A stretch of DNA of 64,000 nt from Delphinus delphis (GCF_949987515.2 NC_082683.1:126938582-127002581); one strand, 5' to 3'; shown: positions 1-12,235, counted from the stretch's first letter. A program made the numbers and translations. The notes: generated from the sequence alone by a model not told the origin.

Positions 1-347
1 TGAGCAAAAGAATGTATTCTGAAAGGTGAAGGAGGAGGCTGCAAAGGGCATGAGGGAGGCTCCTAGGAAAATAGTAATATTCTATTTAATGACCTAGGTG
101 GTAGCTAGACGTATTCACTATGTGGTCATTTATTGAGCTGTACAATTATGATTTCTGCACATTTATAAACACATGTATATCTCAATAAAGAATTTTATTA
201 ATAATTATTTGAAAGCACTAAAAGATGATTCAAGGATAATCTAGAGATGCTTTGCTTCGAAGAAAGCAATGAAGGTAGCCAGATAATATCAGATGATGCA
301 TTTTCATAACGTATTTTGGAGTAACTTTAATTTTACTTTGTGCATAG

Positions 348-410
348 GGTACTTGGCAAAATTGGGTGGCCATTTACTGCTCAGAGATGAAATTCAAGTC
401 ATGCTTGAGG
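348..410 (+). CDS. MROH9: MROH9 penultimate coding exon
   Basis: A 63-base exon. The acceptor AG is at 346-347 after a T-rich tract; the donor GTAAGT begins at 411. It begins with two bases completing a codon from an exon outside the window. It then encodes YLAKLGGHLLLRDEIQVMLE plus one base. Only this frame is open and in phase with the next exon. Confidence 0.72.
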
Positions 411-2272
411 GTAAGTGTTGAAGTTATAATGAAATCTTTATGTATAGGCCTAAATAACTTCACTGTTTGTGATTCAGTTTATATCTGAGCTCTATAGTGA
501 TGCCAGGGATGGGAAGAGGGTGGTAGAGGTAGCTAGGCAGTTAAGGGGAAATCAGTGGAAGGACTGGGTTAAGGGACATCTTCTTTATTTTTTATTCTTT
601 CTCTCTCTGTTTCAATCTCTCCATCTGTCCCTCTCATTAGTTGAGACCTAACTATTATCCTAGAGTCCTTAGGAACTACAGAGAGTTAAGAATTCATTCA
701 CTCATTAATCCATTCAACAAACATTTTTCCAGCATCTACTATGTGACAGCACTATTCTATCTGCAGGATATACAGCAGCAGACACAGCAAAGTCCCTTCC
801 CTCAGAGGATTTACATTTTAGTGGAGAGCAATGTACACTTGCACCAGAAGAAATTAAAGAAGGGTAATGTTTATTCTTTCAAAATGTTTGGATCTTCAGC
901 ATCTCTCTCTTAGCCTCTGCCTATTTCCCCTTCAGGATCAGAATTACAAACAGGGGAGGCAGAAAATAAGGTGGATGCCTTCCTTCCCTTTTTTGGTAAT
1001 AGACTTTATATTTTAGAGCAATTTTACATTAATAGAAATATTGAGTGGAAGATACAGAGGTTTCCTGTATACCTCCTGCCCCCACACATGCAGAGCCTCC
1101 CCCAGTTACCAACATCCCCCAGCAGAGTGGTACCTTTGTTACAGTTGATGAATCTACATTGACACATCATTATCTTCCTTTTTTATCCATTCATATTTAT
1201 TGACTGCCGGCTAAATACTAAGCACTCCCTCCATGTCACTCAGAATATTTTTCTTCTTTCGCTCTTCCTCCTCCTTCTGTTCCTTCTACTTTTTCTCTCT
1301 TTTCTATATCTGTCCTTTTTTCCTTCTCTATTTCTTTTTATTAAGAAAGAAAATAATAACTTCCCACAAGCTCAACATATGAATATAATGATATTAGTAT
1401 TTTGGTATATATCTTATTGCAGATATTTTTAAAGAATATCAACTATTACCTATTTATTTTTAAAACTATCATAACTGTTTTATAACTTTTTCACTTACTC
1501 ATGTGTCAGAAACATCTTTTCATGCCAAGAAATATGGGTCTACATCATCATGTTAATACGTATGTGCTACTTCACTTTATGATATCTCTAATTTTTAAGC
1601 ACTTTCATATTGATGAACATTTAGACTGATTCCACTTTTTTCATTATTATGAGCAATACTGAACCTCTTCATGAATATATGTTTATGCTGTCTACCAGAA
1701 TGCTCAGCACAGAACAGGCACTCAGTAAACACTTAGTGAATATTTCCTTTTTTCTTTTAATGAGGTCTGGTGAGGACAGAGGATAAAAAACTTCCTGGAT
1801 GCTATTTGTCAAAGTAACAAAAATTGGGGGAGGGGGGCTTTTGTGAAAGGTGGTGAGGCTATTTAGGGTTAGAGCTTCTCAGACTATGAGAGTGATGCCT
1901 TGAATTAATGGCCTTTCTGCTGTTACAGCTATTGACCCAGTGCTTGGGGATGAAGATCCTGTGATCAGGGAGTTTGCAAAAATAACAAACAAAATTTTTA
2001 TGGAAACAGCCCATAGACTGACCTCCTCAAATATTAAACAAAGCTTCCGAAGACTGTTTAACTTAATCTACATCAAAAAATTGAAGCCTCTTTATAATTA
2101 TAACCTTCCCAAGGACCTGACAGGCAGTCCTATGGGGATTAAAGAAACCAAGAATGATAAGGAAGCCATTACAGACAATAATTATGAAGACGTATTGGTA
2201 AAGAACAAAGATGTATCGGTAAAGAATGCAAGGTTCACGAGTGCCTTGGAGCACACCTCCGAAGAGGAATGA
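348..2272 (+). CDS. MROH9: MROH9 3' end, last two coding exons (partial)
   Basis: Two exons join in phase at 348-410 and 1929-2272. The first ends with one base of a codon and the second begins with two, making GCT (Ala). The joined peptide reads ..YLAKLGGHLLLRDEIQVMLE-A-IDPVLGDEDPVIREFAK.. and ends at the stop at 2270-2272. The pattern 'LGDEDPVIREFA' is a typical HEAT-repeat helix-turn-helix. The helix-rich 5' half is followed by a polar, lysine- and asparagine-rich tail of about 50 residues. Maestro heat-like repeat (MROH) proteins are built of such repeats; the molecular function of MROH9 is not established. The name rests on HEAT character plus position: in human, MROH9 lies directly upstream of FMO3 on the same strand. 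The upstream exons are outside the window. No polyadenylation signal was pinned down. Confidence 0.7.
411..1928 (+). other. MROH9: MROH9 last intron
   Basis: GT at 411-412 and AG at 1927-1928. It contains a degraded ancient repeat at about 690-840 (the 'cattcaacaaacattt...tgtgacagcactattct' type, L2-like) and a MIR-like tail near 1690-1745. The rest is AT-rich with no recognised element. Short open frames here do not look coding. Confidence 0.6.
1929..2272 (+). CDS. MROH9: MROH9 terminal coding exon
   Basis: The acceptor AG is at 1927-1928. The frame runs from IDPVLGDEDP to ..ALEHTSEEE and the TGA at 2270-2272. The first ~45 residues are HEAT-like. The remainder (from about LYNYNLPKDLTGS) is a low-complexity, charged tail likely to be disordered. 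Downstream open frames in other phases (2226-2504) lie in the 3' UTR and are not supported. Confidence 0.72.
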
Positions 2273-3569
2273 TTTTCCTTTCCCTCTTGATAACTTGAGT
2301 CCGTTTGTAGATGCTTTTCAGAAGGACACTAGAAGCCTTTACTGTCTCTTCTTGATTCTCTACTCAAATATAGAAATGTTTGCCCCTCTCTGTCTGACAG
2401 TAATTAGAAGACTTACTTCATCAAAGCAACTAACAAAATTGAAAAAACATATAAGCAAAGTGTTTGATGAGAAGCTCTTGGAGCTTGCATTAATCAATAC
2501 ATAGCTACTGAACATCTTCTAAGTGCCAGACACTATGCTAGATAGTGACGCTATCTGGATGATGTAAACAAGGTTCCCATCCTCAGGAAGGCCACAGTCT
2601 AGTGACACACAGTGTGGTTATTTACACCCTGCTCTGATGAATGCTGCCAAGGGCGGTATTTACAAAGGAAGAAATGGAGCTTGCAGGGGAAGAGGATTTA
2701 GAGCAGGCAAACTATTCCAGGTAGAGACACTGAGGCAAGAAGAGTGTTGGGGGAAGCTGGAGAGTTTGTTGTGGGTACAGGTGGTTAAGGAAAGAATAGG
2801 GAGAGCTGAGACCTGAGGGGAAGATTGTGCTGTGCCAATGGTTTTAAACTTTTTGAAATGAAAATTGGAGAGTCAACATAGTTAGTGGTTCCCATGGCCG
2901 TCAGGATCCAGTTTAACACTTCGTCCTGGTTTATAAGGAAGTTGATATATAAATGTTGAACTGCAGTGATCTTGCTTGACTTAAGGCTCCAGGCTCATCT
3001 TTCACTCATCTCACCTTACCTTCCTCCCACCCCTGCATCCCACCCTAGCATAAACCACTTCAGCCACAGGGAATTACTTGCTGGTAGATGAAAGCCCCAT
3101 TTCCTCTGTTGACTCAGATGTTGTGGCTTTGGAATGTGTCAACTTGCACTTCACACATGTTCTCATTTCTCTGCCAGCTCGCCTTGCTGGGAGTTGGGGC
3201 AGCAGCCATTCTACCTTCCCTTGGGTCCTTCTTCAGCTTCTCTGACTTCTGGGCCAGGTGGGTTTAGTAATGTTGACAAAGGACACCAGCTTCTCCTGCA
3301 GGACATCTGCATCATCAACATCATCAGTGTTGGAGGCAATAAGTGACTGATACAGTCACACGCTTGTGGGTTCTACCTTGTCCCTGCTCTCCACACCCAC
3401 ACTCCTTCCCCAATTGCCTGCCCTGCAGACTTTGAGCTCCAGCACAAGGTGTGAAGATGACAACTTTGCAGAGACTTCTTAACCCGCTCCCACAATTGCT
3501 TAGTCAAACCTCTGGTTGTGCCTCTCTAATTGAACCCTGATATATCTGAGATACATTTCCAGTCCTCTA
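2273..3569. other. MROH9 3' UTR and intergenic DNA
   Basis: The first part must hold the MROH9 3' UTR, but its end cannot be fixed. From about 2500 to 2830 there is a degraded ancient repeat (L2-like: 'agtgccagacactatgctag', then a 'gcaaactattccaggtagag'-type segment). About 2830-3569 shows nothing recognisable. Confidence 0.4.
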
Positions 3570-3953
3570 TTTTTTTTTTAATTGGGGTAGAGTTGCTTAA
3601 CAATGCTGTTAGTTTCTGCCGTACAATGAAGTGAATCACCTTTATGTATACATATATCCCCTTGCTCTTGGACCTCCCTCCCACCACCCTCCATCCCACC
3701 CATCTAGGTCACCACAGAGCACTGAGCTGAGCTCCCTGCTCTATACAGCAGGTTCCCACTAGCTCACTGTTTTACACGATAGTGTATATATGTCAATCCC
3801 AATCTCCCAATTCATCCCTCCCCTCCTCCCCCCACACTGTGTCCACACGTTTGTTCTCTACATCTGTGTCTCTATTCCTGCCTTGCAAATAGGTTCACCT
3901 GTACCATTTTTCTAGATTCCACATATATGCATTAATATACAATATTTGTTTTT
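3570..3953 (-). mobile_element. L1 3' end, antisense, short 5'-truncated copy
   Basis: It starts with a T-run (3570-3579), the poly(A) tail read on the opposite strand. The L1 3' UTR follows, including the run of CCCTCCCACC-type pyrimidine-rich sequence. The same 3' UTR starts again at about 3954, so this is a separate copy or a recombined fragment. It has more mismatches than the copy beside it. Confidence 0.8.
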
Positions 3954-6391
3954 CTCTTTTTAAACATATTTATTGGAGTATAACTGCTTTACAATGTTGT
4001 GTTAGTTTCTGCCGTATAACAAAGTGAATCAGCTATACGTATACATATATCTCCACGTCCCCTCTCTCTTGCATCTCCCTCCCACCCTCCCTATCCCACC
4101 CATCTAGGTGGTCACAAAGCACCGAGCTGATCTCCCTGTGCTATGGGGCTGCTTCCCACTAGCTATCTATCTTACATTTGGTAGTGTATATATATCAATG
4201 CCATTCTCTCACTTCGTCCCAGCTTACCCTTCCTCCTCCCTGTGTCTATCCATTCTCTACAACTGCGACTTTATTCCTGTCCTGCCCCTAGGTTCTTCAG
4301 AACCATTTATTTTTTTTTGATGCCATATATATATGTTAGCATATGGTATTTGTTTTTCTCTTTCTGACTTACTTCACTCTGTATGACAGTCTCTAGGTCC
4401 ATCCATGTCTCAACAAATGACCCAATTTCATTCCTTTTCATGGCTGAGTAATATCCCATTTTATATGTGTACCATATCTCCTTTATCCTTTCATCTGTCA
4501 ATGGACATTTAGGTTGCTTCCATGTTCTGGCTATCATAAATAGTGCTGCAATGAACATTGGGGTACATATGTCTTTTTGAATTATGGTTTTCTCAAGGTA
4601 ATGCCCAGTAGTGGGATTGCTGGGTCATATGGTAGTTCTATTTTTAGTTTTTAAAGGAACCTCCATAGTGGCAGTGTCAATTTACATTCCCACCAACAGT
4701 GCAAGAGGGTTCCCTTTTCTCCACACCCTCTTCAACATTTATTGTTCGTAGATATCTTGATGATGGCCATTCTGACTGGTGTGAGGTGATACCTCACTGT
4801 AGTTTTGATCTGCATTTCTCTAATAATTAGTGATGCTGAGAATCTTTTCATGTGCTTTTTAACCATCTGTATGTCTTCTTTGGAGAAACGTCTATTTAGG
4901 TCTTCTGCCCATTTTTTGATCAGGTTGTTTGTTTTTCTGATATTGAGCTGCATGAACTGTTTTTATATTTTGGAGATTAATCCCTTGTCAGTTGATTCTT
5001 TTGCAAATATTTTCTCCCATTATGAGTGTTGTCTTTTTGTCTCATTTATGGTTTTCTTTGCTTGCAAAAGCTTTTACGTTGAATAAGGTCTCATTTGATT
5101 ATCTTTGTTTTTATTCTCATTACTCTAGGAGGTGGGTCAAAAAAAGATCTTGCTGTGATTTATGTTAAAAAGTTTTCTGCCTATGTTTTCCTCTAAGAGT
5201 TTTATAGTGTCTGGTCTTACACTTAGGTCTTTAATCCATTTTGAGTTTACTTTTGTATATGGTGTTAGCGAGTGTTCTAATTTCATTCTTTTACATGTAG
5301 CTATCCAGTTTTCCCAGCACCACTTATTGAAGAGACTGTCTTTTCTCCATTGTATATTCTTGCCTCCTTTGTCATAGATTAGGTAACCATAGGTGCGTGG
5401 GTTTATCTCTGGACTTTCTATCCTGTACCATTGATCTATATTTCTGTTTTTGTGCCAGTACCATACTGTCTTGATTACTGCAGCTTTTTAGTATAGTCTG
5501 AAGTCAAGGAGTCTGATTCTTCCAGCTCCGTTTTGCTTTCTCACGATTGCTTTGGCTATAAGGGTCTTTTGTGTTTCCAAAGAAATTGTAAAATTTTTTA
5601 CTCTAATTCTGTGAAAAATACAATTGGTAATTTGAAAGGGATTGCATTGAATCTGTAAATTGCTTTGGATAGTGTAGTCATTTTCACAATACTGATTCTT
5701 CCAATCCAAGAAAAATCTCCATCTGTTTGTGTCATCTTTGATTTCTTTCATCAGTGTCTTATAGTTTTCAGAGTACAGATATTTTACCTCCTTAGGTAGG
5801 TTTATTCTTAGGTATTTTACTCTTTCTGTTGCTGTGGTAAATGGGAGTGTTTCCTTAATTTCTCTTTCTGATCTTTCATTGTTAGTGTATAGGAATGCAA
5901 GAGATTTCTGTGCATTAATTTTGTATCTTGCAACTTTACCATGTTCATTGATTAGCATCATTGATGGTGGCATCTTTAGTATTCTATGTATAGTATCATG
6001 TCATCTGCAAACAGTGACAGTTTTACATCTTTTCCAGTGTAGATTCCTTTTATCTCTTTTTCTTCTCTGATTACCATGGCTAAGAATTCCAAAACTATGT
6101 TGAATAATAGTGGTGAGAGTGGACATCTTTTTCTTGTTCCTGATCTTAGAGGAAATGCTTTCAGTTTTTCACCATTGAGAATGATGTTTGCTGTGGGTTT
6201 GTCATATATGGCCTTTATTATGTTGAGGTACGTTCCTTCTATGCCCACTTTCTGAAGAGTTTTATCATAAATGGGTGTTGAATTTTGTCAAAAGCTTTTT
6301 CTGCATCTATTGAGATGATCATATGGTTTTTATTCTTTAATTTGTTAATATGGTGTGTCACATTGATTGATTTACATATATTGAAGAATCC

Positions 6392-6462
6392 TTGATAAAC
6401 CCACTTGATCGTGGTGTATGATCCTTGATCATAAAACCCACTTGTTCATGGTGTATGATCCT
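6392..6462. repeat. Local imperfect tandem duplication inside the L1
   Basis: A segment of about 33 bases carrying 'cccacttg.tc.tggtgtatg' followed by 'atcc' occurs twice in a row, at about 6399-6424 and 6436-6462. Other L1 copies I know have it once. It lies close to the SINE insertion at 6488. Confidence 0.6.
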
Positions 6463-6487
6463 TTTTGTGTATTGTTTGATTCTTTTT

Positions 6488-6850
6488 TTAATAAATTTAT
6501 TTATTTACTTACTTATTTATTTTTTGCTGCATTGGGTCTTCGTTGCTGTGCACGGGCTTTCTCTAGTCGAGGCGAGAGGGGGCTACTTTTTCTTTGTTGT
6601 GGTGTGCGGGCTTCTCATTGCAGTGGCTTTTCTTGTTATGGAGCATGGGCTCTAGGCACATGGGCTTCAGTAGTTGTGACACATGAACTCAGTAGTTGTG
6701 GCTTATGGGCTCTAGAGCACAGGCTCAGTAGTTGCGGCACAGCAGCTTAGTTGCTCCGCTGCATGTGGCATCTTCCTGGACCAGGGATCAAACCCATGTC
6801 CGCTTCATTGGCAGGCAGATTCTTAACCACTGTGCCACCAGGGAAGTCCT
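6488..6850 (-). mobile_element. CHR-type tRNA-derived SINE, antisense
   Basis: Read on the minus strand it has the cetartiodactyl SINE layout. The head is 'ggacttccctggtggcacag' and is followed by the tRNA-like A and B boxes. The long body has repeated 'acaactactgagcc' units, and the tail is A/T-rich (TTTATTTA pattern at 6488-6525 on the plus strand). The flanks 'gattcttttt' at 6478-6487 and 6852-6861 look like a target duplication. It is inserted in the L1 ORF2. Confidence 0.88.
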
Positions 6851-8330
6851 GGATTCTTTTTGCTAGTATTTTGCTGAGAAGTTTTGCATCTATGTTCATC
6901 AGTGATATTGGTCTGTAATTTTCCTTTTCAGTGATATCTTTGTCTGCTTTTTAGTAACAGGGTAATGGCGCCCTCAGAGAATCAGCTTGGGAGTGTTCGT
7001 TCCTCTGCAATTTTTTGGAAGAGTTTGAGAAGGATGGGTGTTAGCTCTTCTCTAAATATTTGGTAGAATTTGCCTGTGAAGCCATCTGTTCCTGGACTTT
7101 TTGTTTGTTGGAAGATTTTTAATTGCAGTTTCAATTTCATTACTTGTGATTGGTCTGTTTATATTTTCTATGTCTTCCTGGTTCAGTCTTGGAAGGTTGT
7201 ACCTTTCTAAGAATTTGTCCATTTCTTCCAGCATGTCCACTTTATTGGCATATAGTTGCTTACAGTAGTCTCTTATGATCTTTTGTATTTCTGAGGTGTC
7301 AGTTGTAATTTCTCCTTTTTCATTTCTAATTTTATGATTTGAATCCTCTCCCTTTTTTTCTTGATGAGTCTGGCAAAGGTTTATCAATTTTATTTTTCTT
7401 CTCAAAGAACCAGCTTTTAGTTTCATTGATTTTTGCTATTGTTTTCTTCATTTCTATTTCATTTATTTCTGCTCTGAATTTTACGATTTCTTTCCTTCTA
7501 CTAACTTTGGGTTTTGTTTGTTTTTCTTTCTCTAGTTGTTCTAGGTGTAAGGTTAGGTTATTTGAGATTTTTCTTATTTCTTGAGGTAGGATTGAATTGC
7601 TATAAACTTCCATCTTAGGACTGCTTTTGCTGCATCCCATAGGTTTTGGGTCATCACGTTTCATTGTCATTTGTTTCTGTGTATGCTTTTATTTCCTCTT
7701 TGATTTCTTCAGTGCTCTTAGTTATTTAGTAGTGTATCATTTAGCCTCCATGTGTTTGTGGTTTTTACAGGGTTTTTTTTCCTGTAATTGATTTCTAATC
7801 TCATAGCGCTGTGGTTGGAAAAGATACTTGATACAATTTGAATTGTCTTAAATTTACTGAGGATCGATTTGTGACCCACAATGTGATCTATCCTGGAGAA
7901 TGTTCATGTGTGCTTGAAAAGAAAGTGTATTCTGCTGCTTTTGGACAGAATGTCCTATAAATATCAATTACGTCTATCTGGTCTATTGTGTCATTAAAGC
8001 TTATGTTTCCTTATTAATATTCTGCCTGGATGATCTGTCCAGTGGTGTAAGTGGAGTGTTAAAGTTCCCCACTATTATTCTTTTACTGTCAATTTCCCCT
8101 TTCATGGCTGTTAGCATTTTGCTTATGTATTGAGGTGCTCCTATATTGGGTGCATAAATATTTACAACTGTTATATCTTCTTCTTGGATTGATCCCTTGA
8201 CCATTATGTAGTGTCCTTCCTTGTCTCTTGTAACAGTCTTTATTTTAAAGTCTATTTTATCTGATATGTGTATTGCTACTCCAGCTTTCTTTTGACTTCC
8301 ATTTGCATGGAATATCTTCTTCCATCCTCC

Positions 8331-8795
8331 ACAGGATCCTCCAATTCCTAATCCCCAGAATCTACGAGTATGTTACCTTACATGGAAAAGGAAGTTTACA
8401 TATATGATTAAATAAAGAATCTTGAGACAGGGAGAGGAAACTGTATTATCTGGGCTGGCCCCATGTAATCAGAAGGGTTTTTATAAGAGGAAGGTGGAAG
8501 TTAGAGAGGAAAGATTTTTGAAGATGCAATGATGCTGGCTTTGAAGAGGGAGATGAGGAACAGGAGCCGAGGAATTCAAGGAATGCAAACCTAGAAGCTG
8601 AAAAAAGCAAGGAAATGGATTCTCCCCTAGTGCTCCCAGAATGAGCATAGTCCTACCGACACCTTGGTTTCAGCCCAGTGAAAGCCAGTTGGACATCTGA
8701 ACCCCAAAACTATAAGATATTAAATTGCTATTGTTTTTAGGCACTAATCTGTGGTAATTTGTTAAAGCAGCAATAGGAAACTAATATACCTACCT
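8331..8795 (+). mobile_element. Solo LTR remnant, ERVL-MaLR (MLT1-like)
   Basis: It contains the ordered landmarks of MaLR LTRs: 'ctaatccccagaatct', 'ataagaggaaggtgg', 'attctcccctag', 'ccgacaccttggtttcagcc', 'aactataagatatta' and the end 'gcaataggaaactaatata'. No internal viral sequence is attached. The subfamily is not assigned. A second copy of the same kind is at 45370-45912. Confidence 0.6.
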
Positions 8796-9019
8796 AGATT
8801 TCTACAAAACAAAGCAAACCAAACCAATTCATAACTCCTCACCCTTCTCCAACCCCCACCCTCCCAAAGAAAGAGACATAGCAACAAGTATAGTGGACCT
8901 TATACAAATGTTGAGGGTTTTGTAAAAGGTCAGATATTCTGTGATATTTACATGTTCTTCAAAGTCCTTTAGGCTGGTGACCAAGGATTTCTTCCTCACT
9001 TTCAACCTACTACAGTAAC

Positions 9020-9225
9020 CTCCTCCATCATCTCCTGGTTCTCCCTGCTCTTTCTCCTTCTCTAATTTTTGTCATTTTAATTACAATGTGTCGTGTTGTA
9101 TTCCTCTTTGGGTTAATCCTGTATGGGGCTCTCTGCACCTCCTGGACTTGGATGTCTATTTCTTTTCCCAGGTTAGGGAAGTTTTCAGCTATTATGTCTA
9201 TGACTATCATAGCAACTGAGATATC
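9020..9225 (-). mobile_element. Old L1 fragment, antisense
   Basis: The stretch 'caggttagggaagttttcag', preceded by 'cacctcctggacttggatgt', matches the antisense of the 5' part of old mammalian L1 elements. The larger fragment at 38045-38790 carries the same region. Confidence 0.65.
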
Positions 9226-11205
9226 TTCATTTTTTTCAAAGAATAAAAAATATAACTTCTGAATATGGAGTCAAGTGGTGGTGGAATATATAAGGCAGGT
9301 CTCAGGAAATAATTCAAGGCAAAGGAAAGCCCTCCATAGCTGAGTCAGCTAATTACCCAGCATAGGCACATGGCTAATCAACCAGAGACCAGTCCCCTTT
9401 GGTCTCTGGGTGGCCAAAGTTCTCACCAATAGAAGGTGAGCAGAAGCAAAGTATAAGACTTTAGCCTAATCACTTGCTTAAGAAGGAAATCTGCCTTATT
9501 CCTTCCTGATGGTTGAATGTGGGTGTGGAACTCAGCTTCAAACTTGCAGAAAATAATAATATACTATGCCCCTTGGAATATGGAAAAGCCCCTAACAGCC
9601 TGGATATCTGGATGGCTTCTCAGAGCAGGTCCTACCCATGCTGGACTTTTACATTAAAGGGAAATAAATGACTACCTATTTTAGTCTTTGCATTTATAGA
9701 TCTCTCTATTGCAGTGATTTAGTCTTCACTCTAATTAATACAGCCCCTCTCCAAACTCCCAGGTCCCTAAAGCCTGAAATTACACTTTTAAATCTTTACC
9801 CTTTGCCATAAAAACAACTCTGTTAAAAGGCAAACACTGTATCTCAAGAAGCAGTAGCATAATGAGGTAGCATTCAATTGTGTCTACAAATAAATGAGTC
9901 TAAAGGATCCTTTCTGGAGGAGAATGTAAAACATAACACAACTCTTCTATTCAACCAAAACATACCCCTTCCCTGAGGAAGACAATGGTCTCATCCAGTT
10001 ACTGCTCTTAGCTCCAATTCTGTGACCTCTGAGTGACATGATACCCCCACTCCTTAGTCAAGTGTGGCTTCCCGTGGTCTGGCCCAATATACAATGGAAA
10101 AATACTTCCACTGGACTGACAAGAGTAAAGTTGTATTTTGATCCTGTTTTTTTTTCTTTTGCTTTTGCTTTTAATGCTCTAGTTTCACTAGACTCTGCTG
10201 ATTCCTCTTCAAGGAAACCTCCCTTCCTGCCCTCTTCCTTCACCACTTCACCAAGACATAGACAGAAAATCTAGTGGAACTATGAATCTATAGAAAGGAG
10301 AATGGTAGGAAATATTCTTCTTGGAGGTCCTTTGTCAGAGGACATGGGAACTGCAATTCTATAATAATATATTGATTGCAACTGGATCACCACTTAGAAA
10401 TATATTCATGAGGCCAGAAACACCAAGCTGTCCCACAATGTCAGGGAATTTAATTGCTGATATTTTGGAGTCCTATTTCTTTACAGCTTGATTTCAGTTA
10501 ATGCCTTTCTCCATTCCTTTTATTCTCCCTTTTTACCACCAGCATGTATGAAATTTGTCCCAAATATGTTCACAAACTATCAGCTACAGAGGAAAGTATT
10601 CCATTAAGGGGTGTAACTGTGGCCAAGTGTAACCCCCCCAAAAATGACTTTTTAATTGAAGAGAAGGGATGAATGGAGGAAAACCCACAAGTAATAGGCG
10701 TCTTCTGGGCCAACAGTGGCTAAAATGAACATGACAACCACTACAATAAATGAGTTTGGTAATTCACAGCATTCTTCAGGAAGATACTGAGGATATAAAT
10801 CAATAAGGCCTGATATGCATGCAATATTAATTGCATAAATCGTTACAAAACATCTTGGAGTTTGGGAGTATATTAGGTCATTCCTTGCTCTTAAACTGTT
10901 CTACACTTTACAGATGTGTTTACTGAAAATCATAAAATAACACCAACAATGAAATATTATCTAACTACTTCAGAAAAGTTTAAAATAAGCAGAATCCACA
11001 CATTCAGAGGATATTACAGGTATTTCAAACACTTGTTTTTACTAAATGAAGAAATATATTTTTAATACTATTCTCTCAAAGCATTAACATTGACTTCCAA
11101 AATTTCTTCGCAATTTTTTTAATTTGCCACGATTACAAAGTAACCGATACCTGCTTGTCTTTGTAGGTTCTATTGGTTTCCCACTCCCTACCCCAAATTA
11201 TGTTT
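9226..11205. other. Intergenic DNA, no recognised element
   Basis: AT-rich DNA with no gene, no clear tandem repeat and no transposon I can name. The 9260-9720 part has an LTR-like feel but no boundaries could be found. Confidence 0.4.
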
Positions 11206-11209
11206 CTAT

Positions 11210-11470
11210 ATCTAAAGCTGAGCACAACGAACTTTTAATGAACTCTTTGAGTAAACTCTTCCCAAGAGCCAAGCACTTTATATGTATTATATGATTTCAT
11301 CCCCAACCTCTGAAGGAAATTTTTTTGTTCTCTTTTTATAGACAAAGGAATGAGAGCACAAAGACAGAGATTAATTTGCCCAAGGATACACGACTAGTAC
11401 ATGAAGTTCAAGGGTTCTAACCCAGATTTCCTGACTCTAACCCACCCAACTCTTGACTGATAAGCTCTGT
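11210..11470 (+). repeat. MIR SINE, degraded
   Basis: The ordered MIR landmarks are 'ccaagcactttatatgtatt', 'tttttatagacaaaggaatgag', 'tttgcccaaggatacacgac' and 'ttctaacccagatttcctgac'. Confidence 0.7.
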
Positions 11471-11639
11471 TGCTTCTAATCTTATGAGGCTTATCATATG
11501 AGGTCATCACACTTTGTGGTTACAGTATCTTATTCATACAAAGATCCTGATTATCAAAAACATTTTACATCTCTTATCTTCACAACAACTTTATTCACTG
11601 TGGATAGGATATATCCCTTTTTAAGATTTTTTTTAAAAT

Positions 11640-12235
11640 AAACTTTAGGTTTGTTACCTTTCCTAATTAAGAGCTGGTCACAGACTGACATAGCCCAAGG
11701 AGATGACATAAACTGGTTAGAACCAACAGGTCCAAGATGGTGGACATTTTGACTTCCACTAGACATTGAGCCTCAGTCTACGCTCATTGTAACACATCAG
11801 CATGCTAAATGACACACCCACAGTCACCATGACAGTTCCAAGGCTGACCATAAAAAGTCAGAAAGTGGGTAGCAGCCCAATTCCTTGAAGTCCCCACCCC
11901 TTCCCCAAAATAGCTGGAATACTTCTCCCACTCATTAGCCTGTGAAATTACCCACCCCTATACCCTGAAAACCCTATACCCTGGTGCCTCTCACCTTCTG
12001 AAATGGCCCACACTCTGTCTGTGGAGTGTGTTTCTCTCTAAATAAATCTACTTCTTACCTATCACTTTGTCTCTCACTGAATTCTTTCTGCAACGAGAAC
12101 ATCAAGAACCTGAGCTTCATTACGTCCTGAGACCAGGTGTGTGATCTCAGTTAAAAGACCGTGGGTTCAAGTCCCAATCTGGGTTTTGGCTGGGTTCAAG
12201 TCCCAATCTGAGTTGCACGGTTTCAAGTATACAAT
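11640..12235 (+). mobile_element. Probable class I ERV solo LTR
   Basis: A C-rich stretch (11870-12000) is followed by 'ctctctaaataaatctactt' with the AATAAA at 12039-12045, then a short R/U5-like region ending in two copies of 'gggttcaagtcccaatctg' (12163-12181 and 12192-12210). The order is that of gammaretrovirus-like LTRs. No primer-binding site or internal region is seen, so this would be a solo LTR. The exact ends and the family are uncertain. Confidence 0.5.

Larger units (their letters stand above)
3954..8330 (-). mobile_element. LINE-1, antisense, 5'-truncated, about 4.4 kb
   Basis: On the minus strand this is the 3' UTR followed by ORF2 read backwards. Broken ORF2 pieces are visible at 4307-4558, 4732-4953, 5488-5973, 5976-6248, 7052-7670 and 8001-8204. 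The 5976-6248 piece carries the reverse transcriptase motif FADDMILY. The 8001-8204 piece has the endonuclease stretch ITVVNIYAPN. Multiple stops and frameshifts make it inactive. It is truncated inside the endonuclease domain near 8330 and is interrupted by a SINE at 6488-6850. Confidence 0.9.

Noticed and set aside
2226..2504. 92-codon open frame after MROH9 stop
   Set aside because: It overlaps the end of the MROH9 frame in another phase and runs through the 3' UTR into an ancient repeat. No splice site supports it.
4307..8204. Minus-strand open frames as a possible functional reverse transcriptase gene
   Set aside because: They are pieces of a decayed, 5'-truncated L1 with multiple frame breaks, and the endonuclease N-terminus and ORF1 are missing.
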